DNA of 64,000 nucleotides from an uncultured Opitutia bacterium. Its GTDB lineage: Bacteria; Verrucomicrobiota; Verrucomicrobiia; Opitutales; Puniceicoccaceae. This document shows positions 53,797 to 62,756 of this stretch, piece after piece. Positions within the stretch are counted from its first letter, which is position 1. Every line of letters begins with the position of its first letter. The translations under genes and the position numbers were made by a program. The notes beneath the pieces were generated by a model. It did no database searches, was not told the origin of the DNA, and was given only the letters and a program-made list of their open reading frames with translations. The stretch spans positions 57,066-121,065 of the forward strand of contig CAJXLM010000001.1 of NCBI GenBank assembly GCA_913056175.1. The letters run 5' to 3'.

Positions 53797-55086
53797 TTAC
53801 TCGAAGGTACCCTTCAACCAGGGCTCGCCCTCGACGCCTTCCATCACCTCGAGCACGTCGAACTGCCCGTCCTCGAGGATTTCCCCGATGTAGACGTTCT
53901 TGGTGAGGTGGTGGTTCTGCTGGGTGGTCACGGTGCCTCCGGGACCGTCAAAGGAGATGCCGGACTCGAGGACTTCCATGACCTTTTCCGGGTCGAAGGT
54001 CCCCGCGGTTTCCACGGCCTGCTTCCACAGGTACACCCCCACATAGGAGAGGACCATGGGGCTGGCGGTGACCCGGCCCTCCCGCTCGATCCCGGGGACC
54101 TCGGCGTCGTCCAGCCAGGTCATGAAGTTGTCGATGAACACCTCGTTTTCGGGGGTGTCGAGCGACATGAAGTAGGTCCACGCGCCGAGATGGCCGACGA
54201 GGTCCTCGGTCGGGAGACTGCGGAACTCATCCTCGGAGAGCGAGAACGACACGATCGGCACCTCGTCCGCAGTCATCCCGGAGGCGGCCACTTCCTTGAA
54301 GAAGGACACGTTGGAGTCGCCGTTGATGGTATTGATCACCGCGGTGTCCCCGCCGGCCGCGAAGTCCTGGATCTCCGCCACGATCTGCTGGTAGTCGGTG
54401 TGCCCGAAGGGAGTGTACTTGCCCGCCGAGAGGACCTCGCCCTCCGCGTCCGTGCGAAGCCCCCCACCGATGTTCTCCACGGGAATCCCCTTGGAGGTCA
54501 GGTACTCGAAAAGGACGAGATTGGTGGTCTGCGGGTACACGTAGTCCGTCCCGATGAGGTAGAACTTCTCGATCCCCTCCTCGAGGAGGAAGTCCACGGC
54601 CGGGATGGCCTGCTGGTTGACCGCCTCCGAAGTGTAGAAGATGTTCGGCGACTCCTCTTCCCCCTCGTACTGCACGGGGTAGAAGAGCAGGCCGTCGTAC
54701 TTCTCGAACACGGGGAGCACGGACTTGCGGCTCACCGAGGTCCAGCAGCCGAAGACCACCGGCACTTGGTCCTGCGCGAGCAATTGTTCGGCCTTCTCCG
54801 CGAAGAGCGGCCAGTCGGAGGCACCGTCCACAACGATCGGCTCGATCTGCCGACCGAGGACTCCTCCGCTCGCATTGATCTCATCAAACGCGAAAAGGAG
54901 AATGTCCCGTAAGGAAGTCTCCGAGATCGCCATGGTCCCGCTCAGGGAATGCAACACGCCGACCTCCACCGTGTCCTCCGTGACCCCGGCCAGGTCGGTC
55001 TCGGCATAGGTGGCCTGGGAAACCAGCGCACCGAGAGCGACCGCTGCGGTCGTTCCGGCGACAGCTTTTTTCATCGAATCAATCAT
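53797..55086 (-). CDS. urtA: Urea ABC transporter substrate-binding protein UrtA
   Basis: The 429-residue periplasmic protein binds urea. A Sec signal ([20 protein letters not shown], cleavage near TYA-E) is followed by family features: [67 protein letters not shown] and [14 protein letters not shown]. The ATG at 55086 is used; a second Met four codons later is possible, and neither has a good Shine-Dalgarno. It is the first gene of the 12-kb urea operon. Confidence 0.97.
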   Translation of the reverse strand: MIDSMKKAVAGTTAAVALGALVSQATYAETDLAGVTEDTVEVGVLHSLSGTMAISETSLRDILLFAFDEINASGGVLGRQIEPIVVDGASDWPLFAEKAEQLLAQDQVPVVFGCWTSVSRKSVLPVFEKYDGLLFYPVQYEGEEESPNIFYTSEAVNQQAIPAVDFLLEEGIEKFYLIGTDYVYPQTTNLVLFEYLTSKGIPVENIGGGLRTDAEGEVLSAGKYTPFGHTDYQQIVAEIQDFAAGGDTAVINTINGDSNVSFFKEVAASGMTADEVPIVSFSLSEDEFRSLPTEDLVGHLGAWTYFMSLDTPENEVFIDNFMTWLDDAEVPGIEREGRVTASPMVLSYVGVYLWKQAVETAGTFDPEKVMEVLESGISFDGPGGTVTTQQNHHLTKNVYIGEILEDGQFDVLEVMEGVEGEPWLKGTFE

Positions 55087-55153
55087 AGGTTGTTTTCTGC
55101 TTTAGGTTGTTGGGGGCAGCGGTGCATGGGTGCCCGCGCCGGGCATCCGATAA

Positions 55154-55169
55154 GCCGAAATGATGCCAA
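55154..55169 (-). promoter_or_regulatory. Weak candidate sigma-54 promoter of the urea operon
   Basis: On the minus strand TTGGCATCATTTCGGC has GG and GC separated by ten bases, as in -24/-12 promoters, about 70-85 bases before urtA. The -24 half TTGGCA is good and the -12 half (CGGC for TTGC) is poor. Nitrogen control of urea uptake makes it plausible, but this is only a candidate. Confidence 0.25.
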
Positions 55170-55419
55170 TCCCACCACAAGTCTTCCCTTTCCATTCCGT
55201 CCCGGTTCCTACCCGGGAGTAACCACCGGGGACGGAGGGAGGCCGAGCGGGTGAGCCCAGCGGCCGTAGCAGGCACCCGAAATCCTTGTCCTCACCAACC
55301 CGTATCGGCCGGGGGGGAGAAGGCCGATCCACGACACCACGCAAACACCGCACCCCGCGGGGCGGGAATCAGGCGTCCGGCACCAGGAGGCAGCCCTGCT
55401 TCCACAAAATCCCGATAAC

Positions 55420-55720
55420 CCCCGTACCCCCCGGCAAAAGAAGCCCGGCCAGCAACACCACCCCGCGCCCCACCCCCCCGCGGAAGCGCCGCTCCCCCCG
55501 ACCCGCGCGCAGCGCCCCCAACCCATGCAACCCCGTATTCGCCGACGGAAGGAGGCCGGCCGGCGACACCGCACCACACCACACCCAACCCCCCTCCCAC
55601 TCCCACTACGCCCCTCAAACCCACCCCGCACCCCGTAGGAAAGTGCAGCTTCCCCAAACCCGCGCGCAGCGCCCCCGCCACCCATGCAACCCATGCGCCC
55701 ATGCGACCCCATGCCCCCTG
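55420..55720 (+). repeat. Dispersed C-rich hairpin repeat, cluster D (two units)
   Basis: Unit 1 has GGCCAGCAACACCACC, the degenerate hairpin GGAAGCGCCGCTCC (55482) and CGCGCGCAGCGCCCCCAACC, CATGCAA. Unit 2 starts CCCCGTATTCGCCGACGGAA, AGGAGGCCGGCCGGCGACACC, then CTCCCACTACGCCCCTCAAAC, the hairpin GGAAAGTGCAGCTTCC (55638-55653), CGCGCGCAGCGCCCCC and CCCATGCAACCCATGCGCCC. It lies between the divergent urtA and 55823 genes. The remaining parts of 55087-55822 must contain both promoters, of which I see only the weak sigma-54 candidate. Confidence 0.85.
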
Positions 55721-55740
55721 CCCCCACGGATGTCCCACCC
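55720..55740 (+). repeat. Recurrent motif CCCCACGGATGTCCC, copy 3
   Basis: GCCCCCACGGATGTCCCACC matches the copies at 9703 and 13552. It adjoins the end of repeat cluster D and lies about 83 bases before the ATG at 55823, on the coding strand of that gene. Confidence 0.5.
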
Positions 55741-55822
55741 CCTGTGCAAAATGGGGCGACTTTCCCCGATTCGTCTTCCGCCTTCCCGGGCCCACCGCCG
55801 ACCACCGTCCCTTCCACCCGCC

Positions 55823-56359
55823 ATGCCTCCCTCTTCCCCTTCGCCCTTCCGGCCCAGCGACTCCCTCGCGGACCGGCTGCGGCCCGTGGTTTCCGGGGAC
55901 TCGCCCCCCACCCCCGCACCCGCGCGGCCCCGCCGTTCCGCCTGGGAGTCCTGGCCCGCAAAAATCCTGCGCTGGCTGGTCTTCCTGCCCCTCGGGCTGT
56001 TCCTGGTCTACCTGCTCGAGTTCGGGCTGCTCTTCCTGAACCTCTGGCTGTTCGGCGACTCCCTCAAGGAACTCCTCGTCATCGGCATCTTCCTCGGCGG
56101 ACTCGGATTCGTCCTGCCGATCGCCTGTGCGCTCACCTACGGGGCGGTCCTCCTCGCCACCCGCATGGTTTGTCCCGGCCCGCGGGTGGGCGCGGTGCTC
56201 TTCGCGATCGCCTACCTCTTCCTCGCGGGTTCCGGGCTGCTCGCCCTGCCGGAGGCCGACCTCCCCCTCGCGCCCGTCCTCGTGGTGCTCGGCACCAAGC
56301 TCGTCCTCGGGATCACCGTGCTCGTGGGCGTGGTGCATGCCTACCGCGACCTCGCCTGA
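55823..56359 (+). CDS. Membrane protein of unknown function heading the Hsp70 operon
   Basis: This 178-residue protein has a hydrophilic Pro/Arg-rich N-terminus of about 45 residues and then four hydrophobic segments (for example LVFLPLGLFLVYLLEFGLLF and ITVLVGVVHAY near the end). I recognise no family. The start gives the shortest N-terminus with coding character; the frame is open far upstream through repeat D. It is followed by the GrpE-like gene after 65 bases, so it may belong to the same operon, perhaps as a membrane partner. Confidence 0.7.
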   Translation: MPPSSPSPFRPSDSLADRLRPVVSGDSPPTPAPARPRRSAWESWPAKILRWLVFLPLGLFLVYLLEFGLLFLNLWLFGDSLKELLVIGIFLGGLGFVLPIACALTYGAVLLATRMVCPGPRVGAVLFAIAYLFLAGSGLLALPEADLPLAPVLVVLGTKLVLGITVLVGVVHAYRDLA

Positions 56360-56424
56360 GCCCCCTCCCACGCCCGGCCTCCCCTCCCAGAATCTTCCCG
56401 AACCACCACCGTCCCCCCCCGCCC

Positions 56425-57738
56425 ATGAAACGCAGTCCATTCCCCCGACCCACGAATCCCCGCCTCGTCTGGATCCTCGGCGGCCTCGCCGGCGCGCTCG
56501 TCGTTTTCGTTGCCGCCCTCCTCATCTTTGCACCGGGCTCCGGTTCCCCGCCTGCCGAGACCGAAGCTCCCTCACCCGCCTCCACCTCTTCCCCCTCGCT
56601 CCCGGCCCCCGCCGGCAACGACAGCGCCACCGGAGCCGGGGCCGCAGCCGATGCCGGCGCCCCTGCCCCGGCAGGCTCCACCCCACCGCCCGCCTCCGCC
56701 TCCGCCGGCGGGGGTGGCTGGCTCTTCCCGACGCTCGTCCTCCTGCTCCTCACCGCCAACCTCGTCCTCGCCCTGCTCCTCTACCGCGGACGCCTGCGGG
56801 TCGATGAGACCGACGCCTTTGTCCCCGCGCACCGGTCGGCCTCCCTGAAAAAGCTTGCCCGGGCATCGAACAAACTCAGCGAGTCGATCGGACGCGACCA
56901 CCGAAAGTGGACGTCCACCCTCCAGCAACAGGGCGAAACCCTCCGCCAATCCCTCGAGGAGCACCGCCAGTCGACGACCGCCCTCCAGTCCACCCTCAGC
57001 ACCGCCCAGCAAAAGCAGGAACAGTCCCTCGCCGCCCTCCAATCGGAGCAGGAGGAGACCCGTACCTCCGCGCAGGAACAGTACGAAGAAATCATCAAGG
57101 AGCTGGCCAAGATCAACCGCGAGCTCGACCGGAAGGACGCGGAGATCGACCGCCTCCGCGAGGGCTACGACCTCGGGATCCTCAAGAAGCACACGCTGGC
57201 CGTCATCCACCTCTACCGGACCGTCTCCCGCCAGCGGGAGAAGATCGTGGAGGCCGGGGGCGACCCCAAGCCCCACGACGGCCTCCTCCTCTTCCTCGAC
57301 GAGATGCTCGACCACCTCAACGTCACGCCCGACCGACCCGAGCCCGGCCAGCCCCTCGACCGGCACCCCTACCCCCTCGAGATCGAGGCGGAGGAAGCGG
57401 AGACCACCGACGACCCCTCGCTCGACGGCTGCATCGCCACCTGTCTCGAGCCGGGCTTCGTCGACGCCGATACCACCCCACCCCACTCCTACCGCCGGGC
57501 CAAGGTGCGCCTCTACCGGCACGAGCCCGCGGAAGTCGCGCCCCCGGACCCGACCCCTCCCGGGGAAACACCCGCGCCGACACCCAAGGCCGCCCCCGAC
57601 GGGAAAATCGCGCCGGCTCCGACCACAGGCACCAACTCCCCCGAGCCCCCCACCCCGGCTCCCGAGGCGGACCCCAAGCCCGAGCCCGGACCCGAGCCGG
57701 AATCACCCTCCACGGATTCCGAGTCCCCCCGATCCTGA
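56425..57738 (+). CDS. Membrane-anchored GrpE-like protein
   Basis: The 437-residue protein has two hydrophobic segments, about 15-37 and 98-118, separated by a Pro/Ala/Ser-rich linker. A long coiled coil follows near 140-255 with many Gln/Glu (LQQQGETLRQSLEEHRQS). Residues about 270-365 resemble the four-helix and beta parts of GrpE: VIHLYRTVSRQREKIVEAGG, then DDPSLDGCIATCLEPGFVDA and SYRRAKVRLYRHEP. The last 70 residues are Pro/Glu-rich. GrpE exchanges ADP for ATP on Hsp70. Two Hsp70-type genes follow directly (four-base gap), which supports this distant assignment. A structural coiled-coil scaffold is the alternative. Confidence 0.7.
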   Translation: MKRSPFPRPTNPRLVWILGGLAGALVVFVAALLIFAPGSGSPPAETEAPSPASTSSPSLPAPAGNDSATGAGAAADAGAPAPAGSTPPPASASAGGGGWLFPTLVLLLLTANLVLALLLYRGRLRVDETDAFVPAHRSASLKKLARASNKLSESIGRDHRKWTSTLQQQGETLRQSLEEHRQSTTALQSTLSTAQQKQEQSLAALQSEQEETRTSAQEQYEEIIKELAKINRELDRKDAEIDRLREGYDLGILKKHTLAVIHLYRTVSRQREKIVEAGGDPKPHDGLLLFLDEMLDHLNVTPDRPEPGQPLDRHPYPLEIEAEEAETTDDPSLDGCIATCLEPGFVDADTTPPHSYRRAKVRLYRHEPAEVAPPDPTPPGETPAPTPKAAPDGKIAPAPTTGTNSPEPPTPAPEADPKPEPGPEPESPSTDSESPRS

Positions 57739-57742
57739 AGTC

Positions 57743-58966
57743 ATGCAGCATTGCATCGGCATCCACCTCGGCGAGCACTCAGCCCAGGTCGCGTTCTGTA
57801 ATATCAGTGGGAGTCCCCGTATCCTCAGGGATCCGGAAGGGCACGATAGCACGCCCTGCCTGGTCGAATTCAACGGCGAGGAATTCTTCGTCGGGCGGGG
57901 CCCGGAGGCCAAGTACCAGGGCGGCGCGCCCGACGTCGCTGCCCACTTCGTCCGGCAGATGGGCCGTGCGGGGATCCGCTATCCGATGGGCGGGAGGACC
58001 TTCACTCCGACGGACCTCGGCGCTGTCGTACTCGAACGGATGCGTCGGATCGCGGAGCGGCAACTTGGCAGTATCGATTCGGTCGCTGTGTCAGTGCCTG
58101 CCGATGCCTCCCCTTCGTTGTCAGAAAATGTAAAGGCGGCGGCCCACCTCGCTGGACTGGGGCAGGTAACCCTGGTCCCGGAGCCTGTGGCCGTGGTGCT
58201 CGATTCACACGCCCGGACGGACTGGGGCTCTCCCGCGCGGCCGCGAGCGGACGCAGTCTGCCTTCTCAGCCGAACGCGGTGCACCGCAGCCATCGTGCAC
58301 ACCACCTTCCAATCCCTCCAAATCCTCTCCACCAACAGCATCGAGGATGTCGGTGCGGATGTCTTCGACCTCGCCCTCCGCAATTTAGTCCTTGGCAAGG
58401 CGCAATCCGCGATCGGCCGGCTGCACGCTTCCGAGCATCCCGACCATCAGGCGATCGTCAACGCCAAGCACAAGCTCTCCACCCGCCCGAAGGCCCTCCT
58501 CGACATCCACGGCGAACCCATCCAGGTCACCCGCGAGGAATTCGAGGAGGCCCTCTCGCCCTACCTCTCGCAAATGGAGCTGCTCTGCAAGTCGGTCCTC
58601 GAGGAGGCCGGGCTGGCGGCCGCCGACCTCGCCGGGGTCTTTGTCGCAGGTGATGCCACGCGCATTCCGAGGGTCCAACAGTCGGTTGCCCGGGTCTTCG
58701 GACAGGGACCCGTCGGCACCGGCGAATCCGAGGATACGGTAGTGAACGGGGTCGCTATGGCGGCTTGGAGGCCCGACTTCCCCAAGGATTCCCCACCGCT
58801 CCCGTTCCCGGAATCCCGCCAATCATCGCCGAAGGATCTGGCAGACCCGGAAGTCTTCGGAAGGCCAGGCGCGAAGAAATCCATCAGCGCCCCCACCCCA
58901 CGCTCTTTTTCGCGGGAAAAATTCCCAACCCCACCCCCCACCGAAACCACCCATCCACCCTCATGA
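57743..58966 (+). CDS. Degenerate Hsp70 (pseudo-ATPase) paralogue
   Basis: The 407-residue protein aligns with the nucleotide-binding domain of the Hsp70 encoded next to it but has lost key residues. The phosphate-1 loop reads IGIHLGEHSA instead of IGIDLGTTFS, so the catalytic Asp and both Thr are gone. The phosphate-2 motif YDLGGGTFD is replaced by AVCLLSRTRC near 171. The adenosine motif has GDATRIP for GGSTRIP. The substrate-binding domain is absent; a Pro/Ser-rich tail of about 90 residues takes its place. No stop or frameshift interrupts it, and its stop overlaps the next ATG, so it is probably expressed. ATPase activity is very unlikely; a regulatory or scaffold role is inferred. Confidence 0.82.
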   Translation: MQHCIGIHLGEHSAQVAFCNISGSPRILRDPEGHDSTPCLVEFNGEEFFVGRGPEAKYQGGAPDVAAHFVRQMGRAGIRYPMGGRTFTPTDLGAVVLERMRRIAERQLGSIDSVAVSVPADASPSLSENVKAAAHLAGLGQVTLVPEPVAVVLDSHARTDWGSPARPRADAVCLLSRTRCTAAIVHTTFQSLQILSTNSIEDVGADVFDLALRNLVLGKAQSAIGRLHASEHPDHQAIVNAKHKLSTRPKALLDIHGEPIQVTREEFEEALSPYLSQMELLCKSVLEEAGLAAADLAGVFVAGDATRIPRVQQSVARVFGQGPVGTGESEDTVVNGVAMAAWRPDFPKDSPPLPFPESRQSSPKDLADPEVFGRPGAKKSISAPTPRSFSREKFPTPPPTETTHPPS

Positions 58967-60462
58967 GTCACTACATCGGCATCGACCTCGGCACCACCTT
59001 CTCGGCGGTTGCTGTCTTCGCGGACACCGGCGCGCCCAAGATCCTCCGGGATGCGGAGGGTCACGCGATCACCCCCTCCTGCGTGGAGTACAACGGCGAG
59101 GAAGTCTTCGTCGGGCGCGGCCCGGAGGCCAAGTACCAGGGCGGCACGAGCGGCGTCGCCGCCCGCTTCAAGCGGGAGATGGGCAACGCCGAGGCCCGCT
59201 ACGAGATGGCGGGGAAGACCTTCACCCCGAAGGACCTGAGCGCCGCCGTCCTCGACCGCATGCGCTCGATCGCCGAGCGGCAGCTCGGCGAGGTCGCCCA
59301 GGCGGTCATCACCATCCCGGCGAACTTCATGCACGAGGCCCGCAACGACACGCTCGCCGCCGCGCAGATCGCCGGCCTGGAGGTCTCCCACATCATCAAC
59401 GAGCCCACCGCCGCCGCCCTCTACTACGCGACGGAGAAAGGTGCCGAGTTGTCCGGCACCTACGCGGTCTACGACCTCGGCGGGGGCACCTTCGATGTCT
59501 CCCTGCTCCGCGTGGAGGGCAACGACATCGAGGTCGTCGCCACCGAGGGCGTCGCCAAACTCGGCGGGGACGACTTCGACCTCGGCCTCAAGGAGCTCTT
59601 CCGCCGGAAGTTCACGGAGGCGAACGGATCGGAGCCGCCGGCGGGAGCGCTCGACCACCAGGCGATCGTCAACGCCAAGCACAAGCTCTCCACCCGCCCG
59701 AAGGCCCTCGTGGACATCGACGGCGAACCGGTCCAGGTCACCCGCGAGGAATTCGAGGAGGTCCTCTCGCCCTACCTGTCGCAGACGGAGCTGCTCTGCG
59801 AGTCGGTCCTCGAGGAGGCCGGGCTGGCGGCCGCCGACCTCGCCGGGGTCTTCCTCGCCGGCGGGTCCACCCGCATCCCCATGGTCCAGCGCACGGTCGC
59901 CCGCGTCTTCGGGCAGGAGCCGGTTGTCTCGGATCTGGTCGACGAGGTGGTCGCGCTGGGAGCAGCCATCTACGCGGGCCTGAAGAGCGATGGGGAGCAC
60001 CTCTCCGCGGTCCAGAAGCAGAGTATCTCCTCCATCCGCATGGTCGATGTGGCCACCTACTACTACGGCACGCTCTCCCTCAGCCGGAACGAGGCCCGCG
60101 ACACCACGGAGCTCCAGAACACCATCCTCATCCGCAAGGGGGTCCGCGTCCCCTGCACAGAGAAGCGCTCTTTCGCCACCATCGGCGACGACCAGCGCTC
60201 GGTGAACTGCCGGGTCACCCTCTGCAAGGAGGAGGAGACCGACCCGCGCTTCGCCAAGGTCGTCTGGGAGGGCGACCTGGAACTGCCCCCGGGACGCCCG
60301 GCCGGCCAGCCCATCGAGGTCGCCTACACCCTCAACGAGAACGGCATGATGGAGTGCAGCTTCCTCGATGTGCAGAGCGGCCACCGCAAGGAGGTCACCG
60401 ACCTGCTGGTCGGCGCCGAGGACACCGACGACTCCGCCATCAAGAAGTTCCTCGTCGATTGA
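58963..60462 (+). CDS. Hsp70-family chaperone without C-terminal lid
   Basis: The 499-residue chaperone has an intact nucleotide-binding domain: IGIDLGTTFSAVA (5-17), the central NEPTAAALYY region, VYDLGGGTFDVSLLRVEG near 170, and GVFLAGGSTRIPMVQ near 295-309. A beta-type substrate-binding domain follows from about 355 (VDVATYYYGTLSL, ILIRKGVRVPCTEK, VAYTLNENGMMECS). The helical lid and the disordered tail of DnaK, about 140 residues, are missing. It is therefore a specialised Hsp70 rather than the housekeeping DnaK. It overlaps the pseudo-Hsp70 stop, and the DjlA-like gene starts one base after its stop. Confidence 0.93.
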   Translation: MSHYIGIDLGTTFSAVAVFADTGAPKILRDAEGHAITPSCVEYNGEEVFVGRGPEAKYQGGTSGVAARFKREMGNAEARYEMAGKTFTPKDLSAAVLDRMRSIAERQLGEVAQAVITIPANFMHEARNDTLAAAQIAGLEVSHIINEPTAAALYYATEKGAELSGTYAVYDLGGGTFDVSLLRVEGNDIEVVATEGVAKLGGDDFDLGLKELFRRKFTEANGSEPPAGALDHQAIVNAKHKLSTRPKALVDIDGEPVQVTREEFEEVLSPYLSQTELLCESVLEEAGLAAADLAGVFLAGGSTRIPMVQRTVARVFGQEPVVSDLVDEVVALGAAIYAGLKSDGEHLSAVQKQSISSIRMVDVATYYYGTLSLSRNEARDTTELQNTILIRKGVRVPCTEKRSFATIGDDQRSVNCRVTLCKEEETDPRFAKVVWEGDLELPPGRPAGQPIEVAYTLNENGMMECSFLDVQSGHRKEVTDLLVGAEDTDDSAIKKFLVD

Positions 60463-60463
60463 G

Positions 60464-61684
60464 ATGGAGTTCTGGATCCTCATTGGCGTCATCGCCTTCG
60501 TGGTGGTGGTCGTCCGCGCCTACCGCAGCGGGCAGCGCGAGAGTGAAGGGGCCGGCACGCCGGGCAAGGCCGCCGCCTCCGGCAAGCCCTCCCACTTCGA
60601 GATCCGCTACCGCGACGCCCGCCAGCGGATCGAGGGCCGCGTCTTTCCCTGCAAGGAGGTGGAGGTACGCGGGCGGCTTCCCAACGCCCTCACACGGGAC
60701 CTCGACCTCAAGATCATCCTCCTCGATGTCACCGACGGCGAGGGGCGGCCGGTGATCTCCCACCTCGAGGCCTTCCAGCTGCGGAACTCGGTCCTCTTCG
60801 GCTTCACCTCCAACCTGGGCCGGGTCAACCACGACCAGTACCTCCCGGAATGGACGAGTGTCGGCAAGATCTTCCCCGACTTCCTCGAGACGCCCTACGG
60901 CGGCAACCGCCGCATCAAGGCCCTCGCCGTCCTCCTCGATCACCACGAGTCCGATGCCTTCCCCTCCCGCGCCAGCAACCTCGACCTCGCCTGGTCGGAC
61001 GAGACCGTCTTCCCGCTCAAGGTGGAGTCGGACGGCTACCTCGGTGGCATGGAGAAGAACGAGCGCCACCGCGTGCAGATCGTCCACCTCGCGGTCGCCG
61101 TGGCCGCGGCGGACGGCACCATCGCCGATGCGGAGGGGAACCGCATCCGGGAGTGGATCGAGCGCCAGGTGGAGGCCGCCCTCGAGGGGTCGCGCGAGGA
61201 GCTGAAGCGGAAGTTCAACCAGGCCTTCCGGCTCGCCTACCAGCGGACCCGCGAGAGCCAGGCCCTCCCCGAATCCGTCCTCGCCGACCTCCGCGAGCAG
61301 GCCAGCGACTCCCTCAAGTACGAGGCTATGGAGCTCTGCTTCGACATCATGGCCGCCGACGGGGTCGCCGACAAGAAGGAGCTCCGCCTGCTCGACCGGA
61401 TCGCCCGCGCCCTCGGGCTCGACCCCGACGAGGTCCAGGCGATCCGCGACCTGCGCATGGTCGGGTTGGACACCCAGGAAAAGACCCGCGACGACCTCGA
61501 AAGCCTTCTCGGCATCGACCCGGACTGGTCGGCCGAGGAGATCCAGCGCCACCTCCGCAAGGAGTTCCGCAAGTGGAACGCCCGGGTCACCCAGGCCTCC
61601 TCCCCCCAGGAAAAGGAGCACGCCCAGCAGATGATCGACCGCATCGCCCGGGCCCGCGAGAAGTACGCCCGTGCCGGGGCTTGA
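60464..61684 (+). CDS. DjlA-like membrane protein with TerB domain and HPD-less J-like end
   Basis: The 406-residue protein starts with a membrane segment (FWILIGVIAFVVVVVRAY). Residues about 40-185 form a beta-rich domain of unknown type (FEIRYRDARQRIEGRVFPC). A TerB-like helical domain follows near 195-330, with VAVAAADGTIADAEGNRIREWI and DIMAADGVADKKELRLLDRI. The last 60 residues look like a J domain (LLGIDPDWSAEEIQRHLRKE ... IDRIARAREKYA), but the HPD tripeptide needed to stimulate Hsp70 is replaced near KWNARV. Membrane helix, TerB and J-type end are the architecture of DjlA. It probably recruits the adjacent Hsp70 to the membrane. Confidence 0.82.
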   Translation: MEFWILIGVIAFVVVVVRAYRSGQRESEGAGTPGKAAASGKPSHFEIRYRDARQRIEGRVFPCKEVEVRGRLPNALTRDLDLKIILLDVTDGEGRPVISHLEAFQLRNSVLFGFTSNLGRVNHDQYLPEWTSVGKIFPDFLETPYGGNRRIKALAVLLDHHESDAFPSRASNLDLAWSDETVFPLKVESDGYLGGMEKNERHRVQIVHLAVAVAAADGTIADAEGNRIREWIERQVEAALEGSREELKRKFNQAFRLAYQRTRESQALPESVLADLREQASDSLKYEAMELCFDIMAADGVADKKELRLLDRIARALGLDPDEVQAIRDLRMVGLDTQEKTRDDLESLLGIDPDWSAEEIQRHLRKEFRKWNARVTQASSPQEKEHAQQMIDRIARAREKYARAGA

Positions 61685-62756
61685 ACAGGCCCGCCAGCTC
61701 GCCGCCCGCTTCCGCTTCGGCGGGGAGGAGGTCGATCCCACGGAGGCGGAGGCCGCCGGCGCCGACGCCGACGCGCCCGCCGCCTCCCCCGGTCTGCTCC
61801 GCTCGCTCTACGAGAATTCCCTCGAGGTCTCCGCCCTCCTCACCCCCCAGATCGAGGACGCCGTCGCCGCCGCCTGCGCCCGCCTCCAGCTCCCCCGCTC
61901 CTCCGTCCGCGTCTTCCTCCGCAACTCCACCGAGCACCAGGCCGGCTGCTACCCGGTCGGCCGGGACCACTGCCTGGTCATGGTCAGCTCCGGGCTCGCC
62001 AACGCCCTCGCCCCCGCCGGGCTCTCCTTCGTCGTCGGCCACGAGATCGGCCACTTCCTCCTCGGGCACCGGCCCCTCGCCGCCGGGGAGGGCGGCCTGG
62101 AGGCCTTTCGCTACAGCAAGGCCCAGGAACTCTCCGTCGACCGGCTCGGCCTGCTCGCCGCCGGCTCCCTCCAGGCCGCCGCCACCGCCCTCACCCAGAC
62201 GCTCTCCGGGCTCGACTCCCGCCTGCTCCGCATGGATGTCGGCCAGGTCCTCGCCCAGTACGACGAGCTCACCCGGCTCCACGGGGGCACCTCCTCCTTC
62301 TCCACCCACCCCTCCCTCGTCTTCCGGGTCCGCGCCCTCGTCTGGTTCGCCACCCTCCTCGACGACCAAGGGTCCGCCCCCCGCTCCCCCGACCGGGCCC
62401 GCCGTACCGACGAGCGCATCGCTCGCGAGCTGCAGGGACAGGACAACCCCGGCCTCCGCGAGCACCTCGACTCCCTCGCCCACGACCTCGCTCTCTGGAT
62501 CACCCTCGCCCGGCTCCTCGCCGACGGACGATTCGACCGCCGCGACCAGGCCTTCTGCCGCCAACGCTTCGGCCCGGAGCTCACCGACAAGCTCCGCACC
62601 CACCTCGCCGCCATGTCCCCCGCCGAGGTCGCCTCCTTCCTCGCGGATCGCCTCCACGCCACCGAGGCCGAACTCACCGCCCTCTCCCCCGAACGCGCCA
62701 CCCTCACCCGCACCACCATCGAGCGCGAGCTGGCCGAAAGGATGGAAAGACCGTAG
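61671..62756 (+). CDS. M48-like zinc metallopeptidase of the Hsp70 operon
   Basis: This 361-residue protein has the zinc motif HEIGH (124-128) in a hydrophobic helix (LSFVVGHEIGHFLLGH) and a downstream SKAQELSVDRLG whose Glu153 is the probable third ligand. A later FSTHPS matches the M48 THPS motif. M48 enzymes with HtpX-like roles degrade damaged proteins, but no membrane helices are present here. From about 230 a helical TerB-like tail follows (LARLLADGRFDRRDQAFCRQ). The GTG start overlaps the upstream gene by 14 bases. It completes the operon as a protease partner for the chaperones. Confidence 0.85.
   Translation: MPGLEQARQLAARFRFGGEEVDPTEAEAAGADADAPAASPGLLRSLYENSLEVSALLTPQIEDAVAAACARLQLPRSSVRVFLRNSTEHQAGCYPVGRDHCLVMVSSGLANALAPAGLSFVVGHEIGHFLLGHRPLAAGEGGLEAFRYSKAQELSVDRLGLLAAGSLQAAATALTQTLSGLDSRLLRMDVGQVLAQYDELTRLHGGTSSFSTHPSLVFRVRALVWFATLLDDQGSAPRSPDRARRTDERIARELQGQDNPGLREHLDSLAHDLALWITLARLLADGRFDRRDQAFCRQRFGPELTDKLRTHLAAMSPAEVASFLADRLHATEAELTALSPERATLTRTTIERELAERMERP

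Noticed and set aside
51272..53893. 873-codon open frame on the + strand opposite urtB and urtC
   Set aside because: Antisense to conserved permeases, highly charged composition with no recognisable domain.
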